Below, piece after piece: positions 17,439-24,427 of a DNA stretch of 32,772 nt (the stretch's first letter is position 1; every line of letters begins with the position of its first letter). The notes beneath the pieces were generated by a model that saw only the letters and a list, made by a program, of their open reading frames with translations, was not told where the DNA came from and did no database searches. The DNA comes from Clostridia bacterium (GTDB lineage: Bacteria > Bacillota > Clostridia > Oscillospirales > Acutalibacteraceae): the NCBI GenBank assembly GCA_900772705.1, contig CAAGRQ010000145.1:1-32772 (forward strand), in the 5' to 3' direction. The position numbers and the translations under genes are program-made.

Positions 17439-18296
17439 TTAAAGATGATAAACAATTTTATCGGAATATTTATTAAATATCCAAATTCCGACTGCCAAAG
17501 TGGCTATGGAAGTAACTGCGGCATAAAGCAACAACTTCCAACTGAGCACCGGAGCGGAAACCAAATCGCCGTACAAAACGCATTGTCGAAACAGTTCTAT
17601 CATCGTATACAGCGGATTAACCTTAATTACAAAAACAATCCATTTCGTAGTAATTCTCTGAAGAGGATATACAACGGGCACCATATAAAACAAGAGTTTT
17701 GTAAGAACATCCCAGATATATTCAATATCTCTGAAAAATACATTAAGTACTGCTAAAATCAGACCCACGCCGGTAGAAAATACAAGTACATAAAGCATCG
17801 GAATAAACACAAGGAATATTCTCCAAGTTATGGTAAGGTTTGAACCTCCGGCAAAACCTGTAATTCTGAAGAACAGCCAAACGCATACATAACACAAAAG
17901 AGATATTGCAAATGTTACAAAGGTAGAAAGTATCGACGAGAGCGGATACATATACTTAGGGACATATACCTTTTTTATGATGGCGGCATTTCTTCTGAAT
18001 GAAATCATCGCCTGCCTTGTGGCGGTGGAGAAGAAATCAAAAATAAGTCTGCCGGTAAAAAGGAATATCGGAAAACAAATAACATTCTTATTAGTTCTGC
18101 CAAACAGTGCGCCGAACACAACAGACAATACTATCATATTAAGAAGCGGCTGCAAAAAGCTCCAAAATACGCCCAACCATGAATTACGGTATTTCAGCTT
18201 AACATTCTTTCTCGTAAGTTCCATCAACAAATCTTTGTATTTTTGGAATATCTTTACATCATGATCAAGAACGGTTTTCGTAGAGTTATCACTCAT
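17439..18296 (-). CDS. ABC-2 type permease, polysaccharide/teichoic acid export family (Wzm/TagG-like), no ATPase partner here
   Basis: 285 residues with six hydrophobic segments and the ABC2_membrane signature. An amphipathic start KYKDLLMELTRKNVKLKYRN leads into SWLGVFWSFLQPLLNMIVLS (first membrane helix), then AAIIKKVYVPKYMYPLSS (the cytoplasmic coupling region), NVFFRDIEYIWDVLTKLLFYMVPVVYP and NPLYTMIELFR near the end. These are typical of permeases that export lipid-linked O-antigen or teichoic-acid chains. The partner ATPase (Wzt/TagH-like) normally follows directly; here a terminator follows instead. The start is preceded by GAGGTG and by a strong promoter at 18341-18369. Confidence 0.9.
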   Translation of the reverse strand: MSDNSTKTVLDHDVKIFQKYKDLLMELTRKNVKLKYRNSWLGVFWSFLQPLLNMIVLSVVFGALFGRTNKNVICFPIFLFTGRLIFDFFSTATRQAMISFRRNAAIIKKVYVPKYMYPLSSILSTFVTFAISLLCYVCVWLFFRITGFAGGSNLTITWRIFLVFIPMLYVLVFSTGVGLILAVLNVFFRDIEYIWDVLTKLLFYMVPVVYPLQRITTKWIVFVIKVNPLYTMIELFRQCVLYGDLVSAPVLSWKLLLYAAVTSIATLAVGIWIFNKYSDKIVYHL

Positions 18297-18340
18297 TCAA
18301 AAAGCACCTCGATTATTATATTATCGTGCAAATATGAGCC

Positions 18341-18369
18341 ATTATAGCACAAGATAATATTTTTTTCAA
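18341..18369 (-). promoter_or_regulatory. Promoter of the ABC permease gene
   Basis: On the minus strand: -35 TTGAAA (18364-18369), 17-nt spacer, -10 TATAAT (18341-18346) with an extended TGC before it. Confidence 0.75.
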
Positions 18370-18384
18370 CATTTTAATGAAAGA

Positions 18385-18422
18385 GTTACAATATCGTAAC
18401 CATTATAATACCGAGTTGTAAC
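18385..18422. repeat. Clustered GTTAC/GTAAC inverted repeats downstream of aroK
   Basis: GTTACAA (18385-18391) and TTGTAAC (18416-18422) are inverted copies, and GTTAC-N6-GTAAC lies within 18385-18400. It could be a weak aroK terminator (no clear T-tract) or an operator upstream of the permease promoter. No regulator can be assigned. Confidence 0.3.
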
Positions 18423-18424
18423 CG

Positions 18425-18916
18425 TTACTTAAACATTTGGGCTATCTGCATAGCCGTTTTTCTGGCACTCATATTTCCGTCAATAACATAATCGGCGGCG
18501 GCAAGATACTTATCTCTGCGAGAAACAAAAAGTTCATACGCTTTTTCCCTGTCCTTAAAGAGAGGCCTGTTACCGGAGTTACCTATTCTGGCGCAGATTA
18601 CATCAAAATCCGCATCAAGAAAAACCACCTTAGAGCCCTGCTTTATCGCCTTTACATTACGCTCAAAAGTCATGGCGCCTCCGCCTGTGGATATTACAAC
18701 GCCGTTCATTTTTGCCGCCTTCTTGCACATTTCGTACTCAAGTTCTCTGAAATAATCTTCTCCGTGAGCGGCAAAAATAGCCTTAACGGCAACGCCCTGC
18801 TCTTTTTCAATCATCTCGTCGGTATCGACAAATTTTACACCCATTATCTTTGCGAGTTCTTTTCCGACAACGGTTTTTCCGCTGCCCATAAAGCCGCACA
18901 ACACTATATTATTCAT
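18425..18916 (-). CDS. aroK: Shikimate kinase
   Basis: AroK phosphorylates shikimate at the 3-OH using ATP, the fifth step of the chorismate pathway. The protein has 163 residues from ATG 18916. Its P-loop GFMGSGKTVVGKELA, the DTDEMIEKE segment, STGGGAM (shikimate binding) and RPLF in the lid region are all visible. An in-frame TTG at 18925 would sit too close to AAAGGA, so the ATG is preferred. The start overlaps the end of aroE by 8 nt, so the two genes are translationally coupled. Confidence 0.96.
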   Translation of the reverse strand: MNNIVLCGFMGSGKTVVGKELAKIMGVKFVDTDEMIEKEQGVAVKAIFAAHGEDYFRELEYEMCKKAAKMNGVVISTGGGAMTFERNVKAIKQGSKVVFLDADFDVICARIGNSGNRPLFKDREKAYELFVSRRDKYLAAADYVIDGNMSARKTAMQIAQMFK

Positions 18917-19766
18917 TCTTTTCAAGTTCCTTTTGAGTTAAATCTATTACCTTATCTATATCCTCGTTTGAAAATTTAACTCCGTTCCAAATCTCCTGAG
19001 CAACGGCTGCCTGCCAAACGAGCATACTCAGTCCGCCGCTGTATTTGATTCCTGCCTGCTTTGCATACTTAATGAACACGGTTTCATAGGGATTATAAAC
19101 AACATCAAATGCGGCTTTTGAGGACTGTATAACTTCTTTTTTTACAGGACAGGCGTCAACATTCGGGAACATACCGACGGGAGTTCCGTTGATAATTAAA
19201 TCATAGGTGCCCTCTGCCTCGTCCAAAAGAATGATTTTGCAATCTTTTGAAAGTTTCTGCTTAATCTCTTTTTTTATTTTCTCTGCCTTAGGAACGCCGG
19301 TCTCCCTTACGGCAATAGTGAGATTTGCGTCGGCAAGCACCGACTCAAACGCAATCATTCTCGCAACACCGCCCGAACCGAGCAAAAGAACATCTCCGCC
19401 GAGTTCTATATCGGCAGACTGCAAAGCGGACAAAAATCCTGCACAATCCGTATTATATCCTACGATTTTATCTTCTCTTACATCAACCGTATTTACCGCT
19501 CCGAAAAGTTCCGCTCTCGGGGACAGTTCGTCGAGATACTTAATAACAGCCGTCTTATGAGGAATAGTAACATTAAAACCCCTGAGGGCACTGAGCGTAT
19601 TTTTGAAAATGTCGCCCAAGTCCTCGGGCGGAGTCTCAACCAAACCGTAAGAAGCGTCGATTTTGCTTATTTCAAACAGAGCCTTATGAATAAACGGACT
19701 CATAGAATGACCGAGCGGATAACCCGTAAGAGCATAAATATATCTTTTTGTATCTCTGATTTTCAT
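18909..19766 (-). CDS. aroE: Shikimate dehydrogenase
   Basis: AroE reduces 3-dehydroshikimate to shikimate with NADPH. The protein has 285 residues from ATG 19766, 7 nt after GAGGCGG. The same frame is open upstream but has no other ribosome-binding site. Visible motifs are GYPLGHSMSPFIHKAL (shikimate-binding Ser residues), NVTIPHKTAVI (catalytic Lys), NTDCAGFLSAL (Asp), the nucleotide loop LLGSGGVARMIAFE, INGTPVGM and GGLSMLVWQA near the end. It forms a two-gene unit with aroK, the product of one step being the substrate of the next. It is divergent from acpP. Confidence 0.96.
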   Translation of the reverse strand: MKIRDTKRYIYALTGYPLGHSMSPFIHKALFEISKIDASYGLVETPPEDLGDIFKNTLSALRGFNVTIPHKTAVIKYLDELSPRAELFGAVNTVDVREDKIVGYNTDCAGFLSALQSADIELGGDVLLLGSGGVARMIAFESVLADANLTIAVRETGVPKAEKIKKEIKQKLSKDCKIILLDEAEGTYDLIINGTPVGMFPNVDACPVKKEVIQSSKAAFDVVYNPYETVFIKYAKQAGIKYSGGLSMLVWQAAVAQEIWNGVKFSNEDIDKVIDLTQKELEKNE

Positions 19767-19812
19767 TTTATTCCGCCTCTTTCCGTTCTGATAAAAAAGT
19801 TTATAAAAATTA

Positions 19813-19841
19813 TTGACAAATTCATCCAAACTAACTAATAT
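19813..19841 (+). promoter_or_regulatory. Promoter of acpP
   Basis: -35 TTGACA at 19813-19818, 17-nt spacer, -10 TAATAT at 19836-19841; TATGAT follows a few bases later as an alternative. I see no clear FapR palindrome. Confidence 0.6.
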
Positions 19842-19896
19842 GATAATAACACATAAATAAAGATATAACAACAACAATTTTAAGGAGCTAATATAT

Positions 19897-20130
19897 ATGA
19901 TTTTTGACGAAGTAAAAGAGATTTTGGCCGAGCAGCTGGACATTGACCCCGAAACAATCGAGATGACCTCAAATCTTCAAACCGACCTCGGAGCAGACTC
20001 ACTCGACGCAATCGACATAGTTATGTCAATCGAGGATCAATACGGAATAGAGGTCCCCGACAGCGTAATTGAAAATATGAGAAGCGTAGAGGATATTGTC
20101 AGCTTTATCGAAAGTAATGTAGAAGACTAA
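19897..20130 (+). CDS. acpP: Acyl carrier protein
   Basis: 77 residues, strongly acidic, with the phosphopantetheine site LGADSLDAIDIVM (Ser35) and the helix SIEDQYGIEVPD. It carries growing fatty-acid chains as thioesters. The start follows AAGGAGC. It stands alone with its own promoter and terminator, unlike the plsX-fabD-fabG-acpP or fab-cluster settings common elsewhere. It may be the housekeeping carrier or a second, specialised one; the sequence alone cannot separate these, though it looks like a canonical type II ACP. Confidence 0.95.
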   Translation: MIFDEVKEILAEQLDIDPETIEMTSNLQTDLGADSLDAIDIVMSIEDQYGIEVPDSVIENMRSVEDIVSFIESNVED

Positions 20131-20148
20131 AATATATACAATTGCGGC

Positions 20149-20187
20149 GCAGTGAACAATAAATATTGTTCACTGCATTTTTATTTT
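20149..20187 (+). terminator. Terminator of acpP
   Basis: A 12-bp perfect stem GCAGTGAACAAT / ATTGTTCACTGC, 4-nt loop AAAT, then ATTTTTATTTT. Confidence 0.9.
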
Positions 20188-20233
20188 GTGATAATCACCA
20201 AAAGAAAATACTTTTTTTCGTTACTTTAGTTCG

Positions 20234-20275
20234 TTGACTTTTTTATATAATATTAGTAAACTTATATTATATAAA
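20234..20275 (+). promoter_or_regulatory. glpK promoter overlapped by a long AT-rich inverted repeat
   Basis: -35 TTGACT (20234-20239), 17-nt spacer, -10 TAAACT (20257-20262). A 12-bp perfect inverted repeat TTTATATAATAT / ATATTATATAAA spans 20242-20275 with a 10-nt centre that holds most of the -10. The position suits an operator for a repressor. Confidence 0.5.
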
Positions 20276-20292
20276 GATGAAAGGATTTTACT

Positions 20293-21795
20293 ATGGCAGA
20301 AAAATTTGTAATGGCACTTGACCAGGGAACAACAAGTTCCCGTGCTATTATTTTCAACAAAAAAGGTGAAATCGTAGCAAAAAGTCAAAATGAATTTAAC
20401 CAGTTTTATCCTCAAAACGGCTGGGTAGAGCACGACCCGAACGAGATACTCTTTTCGGTTGTAAGCGCAATGATTTCCGTAATCCGCAAAAAGGGAGTTA
20501 ATCCCAAGCAGATTGCCGGAATAGGCATTACAAACCAGAGAGAGACCACCATTTTATGGGACAAAGAAACGGGAAAACCGCTGTATAACGCTATTGTTTG
20601 GCAGTGCAGAAGAACTGCGGAATACTGCGAAGAACTCAAAAGCGAAGGTCTCGGAGACTATATAAAGAGCAAAACGGGACTTCTCATAGACGCATATTTC
20701 AGCGCAACAAAAATCAAATGGATTTTGGACAATGTTGAGGGCGCAAGAGAAAAAGCGGAGCGAGGCGAGGTACTTTTCGGCACGGTCGATACCTGGCTTA
20801 TTTGGAGCCTTACGGGCGGCAAAGCACATGTAACGGATTACTCCAACGCATGCAGAACGATGCTCTTTGACATCGACAAACTTTGCTGGGACGAATATCT
20901 GTGCAAGGAACTTGGCATACCGATGTGCATTCTCCCCGAGGTTAAGCCGTCAAGTTGTATCTACGGTCATGTGGCTAAACTCACAGGCCTTGAAGAACTT
21001 GAAGGAGTACCCATCGCAGGAGCAATCGGCGACCAGCCGGGTGCATTGTTCGGTCAGGGTTGCTTTGATGTAGGTCAGGCGAAGAACACCTACGGCACAG
21101 GTTGTTTCCTGCTTATGAACACCGGCGAAAAAAGAATCGAAAGCAAATCAAATCTTCTTACCGGCATTGCCTGGGGACTCAACGGAAAGATTACATACGA
21201 CCTTGAGGGCTCCGCATTTAATGCAGGCTCGGTAATTAAATGGCTGAGAGATGACCTTGAATTAATAAGCACAGCGGCTGAATGCGACGAACTTGCAATG
21301 CAGGTTAAGGACAGTAACGGTTTGTATCTTGTACCGGCGTTCACCGGTCTGGGCGCACCGTACTGGGATATGTACGCAAGAGGAATAATGGTAGGCTTAA
21401 CACGCTCTATAAATAAAAAGCATGTTTGCCGTGCCGTCCTGGAAAGCATAACCTATCAGATGACCGACCTGCTTGAGGCGATGATGAGCGACAGCGATAT
21501 TTTGCTCAAAGACCTAAGAGTTGACGGCGGAGCGAGCATATCGGATATTATGATGCAAATTCAAGCCGATATGACGGGATGCAATGTAAACCGACCGAAG
21601 AACAGAGAAGCAACGGCACTCGGCGCCGCTTATCTTGCGGGTCTTGCAACAGGCGTGTGGAAAGACACTCACGAGATTGAGGCTAACCGTCAGGTTGATA
21701 AAATCTTTGTTCCGTCCATGCCTGCCGATTTAAGAAATCAGAGATACTCCGATTGGAAGCGTGCGGTAGAGCGCAGCCGAAATTGGGAAAGATAA
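20293..21795 (+). CDS. glpK: Glycerol kinase
   Basis: GlpK phosphorylates glycerol to sn-glycerol 3-phosphate with ATP. The 500 residues are of family length. Visible motifs are DQGTTSSRAIIF (phosphate loop 1), GWVEHDPNEI, GITNQRETTILWD, WQCRRTAEYC, the second-domain loop YGTGCFLLMNTGE, and GAPYWDMYARG. Before GVPIAGAIGDQPGALFGQ the protein reads TGLEELE, not the HFYG that carries the His phosphorylated by HPr in many Firmicutes, so that mode of control is probably absent. No glpF or glpD lies nearby. The ribosome-binding site is AAAGGA. It is followed by the LDH2-family gene with no clear terminator. Confidence 0.97.
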   Translation: MAEKFVMALDQGTTSSRAIIFNKKGEIVAKSQNEFNQFYPQNGWVEHDPNEILFSVVSAMISVIRKKGVNPKQIAGIGITNQRETTILWDKETGKPLYNAIVWQCRRTAEYCEELKSEGLGDYIKSKTGLLIDAYFSATKIKWILDNVEGAREKAERGEVLFGTVDTWLIWSLTGGKAHVTDYSNACRTMLFDIDKLCWDEYLCKELGIPMCILPEVKPSSCIYGHVAKLTGLEELEGVPIAGAIGDQPGALFGQGCFDVGQAKNTYGTGCFLLMNTGEKRIESKSNLLTGIAWGLNGKITYDLEGSAFNAGSVIKWLRDDLELISTAAECDELAMQVKDSNGLYLVPAFTGLGAPYWDMYARGIMVGLTRSINKKHVCRAVLESITYQMTDLLEAMMSDSDILLKDLRVDGGASISDIMMQIQADMTGCNVNRPKNREATALGAAYLAGLATGVWKDTHEIEANRQVDKIFVPSMPADLRNQRYSDWKRAVERSRNWER

Positions 21796-21859
21796 ATTAT
21801 TCAGTTAAAAATTGCCCTTTGCGGCATACTATAAATATAAAAGTAAAGGAGACTTTTTT

Positions 21860-23023
21860 ATGGGAAAAGTAATATGTCCTTGGAATCTTATCACCGACTT
21901 TGTAACCGATGCATTTGTCGGCTACGGTGTTCCGAGAAAGGACGCCGAAATTTGCACCGATGTGCTTTTAGAGTCGGATAAAAGAGGAATCGAAAGCCAC
22001 GGCTGCAACAGATTTAAGCCGATTTATATTGACAGAATCGTTGCCGGAATTCAAAACCCGGTAACCGAATTTGAGATAGTAAAAGAAACTCCGTGCACCG
22101 CAGTTGTTGACGGTCATGACGGAATGGGTCAGGTTATCGGCTACAAGGCAATGCAAATGGCTATCGACAAAGCTAAACAGTATGGCTTGGGTATGGTTGC
22201 GGTTCGTAATTCGTGCCACTACGGTATTGCAGGCTACTATGTAACCCAGGCTACCGAGCAGGGTTGCATAGGCTTTACGGGTACAAACGCAAGACCGTCG
22301 GTTGCTCCGACCTTCGGCGTTGAGGGTATGTTCGGTACAAATCCGCTCACCGTAGGAATTCCGTCGGATGAAGAATTTGACTTTGTTCTTGACTGTGCAA
22401 CATCTATTACCCAAAACGGTAAAATCGAATATTACGAGAGAATCGGCGAGCCGGTTCACCCGGGCACAATAATCGGCTTAGACGGCAAACCTGTTGAGGG
22501 CGACGCAGGCGAAGCACTTAAAAGAATTCGTCAAGGCACTGCCGCTCTTACCGCACTCGGCGGTATCGGCGAGGCACTCGGCGGCTACAAGGGTTACGGC
22601 TATGCTATGATTATCGAACTTCTTTCCGCAGTGCTTCAAGACGGCAATTACGGTAAGGCTCTTAACGGCAAAGACGAAAACGGAAACCTCGTCCCCTATC
22701 ATCTCGGTCACTTCTTCCTTGCTATCGATGTTTCAAAATTTGTAGGCGAAGAAGAAACAAGAAAGAAAACGGGCGAAATTCTCCGTGAAATAAGAGCCTC
22801 AAAGAAAGCGCCGGGCGCAGAGAGAATCTACACTGCAGGCGAGAAAGAATATCTCATTTGGAAAGAAAGAGAGAACAGCGGTGTTCCGATTAACGAGGCT
22901 GTTCAAAAGGAAATCAATGAAGTAAGAGACAAACTCGGTCTTTCCTACACTTTCCCGTGGGAGGAAAACTATGTTCCTTACGAAAAGGAAGAAAAGATTA
23001 CTTCTCACATTGAGAGAAAGTAA
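21860..23023 (+). CDS. LDH2/MDH2-family NAD(P)-dependent malate/lactate dehydrogenase
   Basis: 387 residues from ATG 21860, 8 nt after AAAGGAGA; the frame is open further upstream but lacks a ribosome-binding site. The LDH2 (YlbC/ComC/AllD) fold is unrelated to classical lactate dehydrogenase. Visible motifs are SDKRGIESHGCNRF (with the conserved SHG), the catalytic-type NSCHYGIAGYYV, NARPSVAPTFG, MFGTNPLTVGIP, DCATSITQNGKIE and GGYKGYGYAM. Members oxidise malate, L-lactate, sulfolactate or ureidoglycolate. The malic enzyme gene directly downstream makes malate the likeliest substrate. That is inference from context. Confidence 0.88.
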   Translation: MGKVICPWNLITDFVTDAFVGYGVPRKDAEICTDVLLESDKRGIESHGCNRFKPIYIDRIVAGIQNPVTEFEIVKETPCTAVVDGHDGMGQVIGYKAMQMAIDKAKQYGLGMVAVRNSCHYGIAGYYVTQATEQGCIGFTGTNARPSVAPTFGVEGMFGTNPLTVGIPSDEEFDFVLDCATSITQNGKIEYYERIGEPVHPGTIIGLDGKPVEGDAGEALKRIRQGTAALTALGGIGEALGGYKGYGYAMIIELLSAVLQDGNYGKALNGKDENGNLVPYHLGHFFLAIDVSKFVGEEETRKKTGEILREIRASKKAPGAERIYTAGEKEYLIWKERENSGVPINEAVQKEINEVRDKLGLSYTFPWEENYVPYEKEEKITSHIERK

Positions 23024-23055
23024 AGCCGCAGTTTAACTAAATAAACAAAATTTTA

Positions 23056-23103
23056 GGGCAGTTTGCCCTCGGGTGACTGCCCGAGCGGGAGCTGCTCTTT
23101 TTG
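23056..23103 (+). terminator. Structured spacer between the dehydrogenase and malic enzyme genes (terminator or attenuator)
   Basis: Three GC-rich hairpins in a row in otherwise AT-rich DNA: GGGC/GCCC (23056-23068), CTCGGG/CCCGAG (23068-23085) and GAGC/GCTC (23083-23097), the last followed by TTTTTG. The first arm GGGCAG can also pair with CTGCCC of the second hairpin, so two alternative folds exist. A plain terminator is the simplest reading. It matches no riboswitch class that I recognise. Confidence 0.5.
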
Positions 23104-23169
23104 TTATTATTTTCACAATAAAAGAGCAAATAATAAAACAAAGACCAAAATATTATTCAGGAGGCAAAT

Positions 23170-24342
23170 ATGAATATCAGAGAGGAATCACTCAAAAAAC
23201 ATTACGAATGGAACGGCAAAATCGAAGTAATTGCCAAAACAAAGGTAAACGACAGCAAGGCTCTTTCTCTTGCCTACACTCCGGGCGTTGCCGAGCCGTG
23301 TCTTGAAATCCAAAAAGATTACAACAAAAGCTATGAACTGACCCGAAGAAACAATCTTGTGGCTGTAATCACCGACGGCAGTGCGGTGCTTGGACTGGGC
23401 GACATAGGACCCGAAGCAGGTATGCCCGTTATGGAGGGCAAGTGCGTGCTGTTTAAGGAATTCGGCGATGTTGACGCATTTCCTCTTTGCGTAAGAACAA
23501 AGGATGTTGACGAATTCGTAAACACGGTTTACAACATTTCAGGCTCGTTCGGCGGAATAAACCTCGAGGACATATCTGCACCGAGATGCTTTGAAATAGA
23601 AGAAAAACTGAAAGAAAGATGCGACATTCCGATTTTCCACGATGACCAGCACGGCACAGCAGTGGTAGTTTCGGCGGCTCTGATTAACGCAACCAAGATT
23701 ATCGGCAAAAATTTGAGCGACTGCAAAGCCGTAATTAACGGCGCAGGTGCGGCAGGCACGGCTATAGCAAAACTGTTGATGACGCTGGGTCTTAAAGACG
23801 TTATCCTTTGCGACAGGACAGGCGCAATATACGAGGGCAGAGAAAAACTCAATGATGCAAAGCAGGCTATCGCCAAGGTAACCAACAGAGGTATGAAAAA
23901 AGGTTCACTTGCCGATGTCGTTAAGGGCACAGACATTTTCATCGGTGTATCTGCTCCGGGTGTTTTGACACAGGATATGATTAAGACAATGCACAAAGAC
24001 CCGATAGTTCTCGCCATGGCAAATCCGACCCCCGAAATTATGCCCGACGAGGCAAAGGCGGCAGGCGCAAAAATAGTCGGAACAGGTCGCTCCGACTTTC
24101 CTAACCAGATTAATAATGTAGTTGCGTTCCCCGGCATTTTCAGAGGCACGCTCGATGTAAGAGCAAGTGCAATCACAGAAAATATGAAAATCGCCGCAGC
24201 GTACGCAATAGCGTCTCTTGTGGACGATGACAAGTTGAATGAGGATTATATTCTCCCCTATGCCTTTGACGAGCGAATTAAAGACACTGTGGCAAATGCA
24301 GTGGCTGACGCCGCAAGAAAAGACGGCGTAGCAAGAATCTGA
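23170..24342 (+). CDS. NAD(P)-dependent malic enzyme (short form)
   Basis: This enzyme decarboxylates L-malate to pyruvate with reduction of NAD(P)+. Its 390 residues correspond to the short bacterial malic enzyme without a phosphotransacetylase tail. Visible are SLAYTPGVAEPCLEI (catalytic Tyr), GLGDIGPEAGMPVMEGKCVL (catalytic Lys), GGINLEDISAPRCFEIEE (metal-binding Glu/Asp), FHDDQHGTAVVV, the Rossmann loop INGAGAAGTAIAKLL and ANPTPEIMPDEA. The start has an optimal AGGAGG. It lies 146 nt after the LDH2-family gene, across a structured spacer, and ends at a bidirectional terminator. Confidence 0.96.
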   Translation: MNIREESLKKHYEWNGKIEVIAKTKVNDSKALSLAYTPGVAEPCLEIQKDYNKSYELTRRNNLVAVITDGSAVLGLGDIGPEAGMPVMEGKCVLFKEFGDVDAFPLCVRTKDVDEFVNTVYNISGSFGGINLEDISAPRCFEIEEKLKERCDIPIFHDDQHGTAVVVSAALINATKIIGKNLSDCKAVINGAGAAGTAIAKLLMTLGLKDVILCDRTGAIYEGREKLNDAKQAIAKVTNRGMKKGSLADVVKGTDIFIGVSAPGVLTQDMIKTMHKDPIVLAMANPTPEIMPDEAKAAGAKIVGTGRSDFPNQINNVVAFPGIFRGTLDVRASAITENMKIAAAYAIASLVDDDKLNEDYILPYAFDERIKDTVANAVADAARKDGVARI

Positions 24343-24379
24343 CCGCTCCCATTAATAATTTGAAACTCCTTTTATAAAG

Positions 24380-24420
24380 AAAGCAGACAGCTTATGATTA
24401 AATATCGGCTGTCTGCTTTT
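24380..24420. terminator. Bidirectional terminator between malic enzyme and the metal-ATPase-like gene
   Basis: A 12-bp perfect stem AAAGCAGACAGC / GCTGTCTGCTTT with a 16-nt loop, flanked by A and T runs. Confidence 0.82.
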
Positions 24421-24427
24421 AATTATA

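Noticed and set aside
19767..19943. Longer aroE start adding 59 residues
   Set aside because: The added part is hydrophobic nonsense without a ribosome-binding site; GAGGCGG sits at the right distance from ATG 19766, and the protein family starts there.
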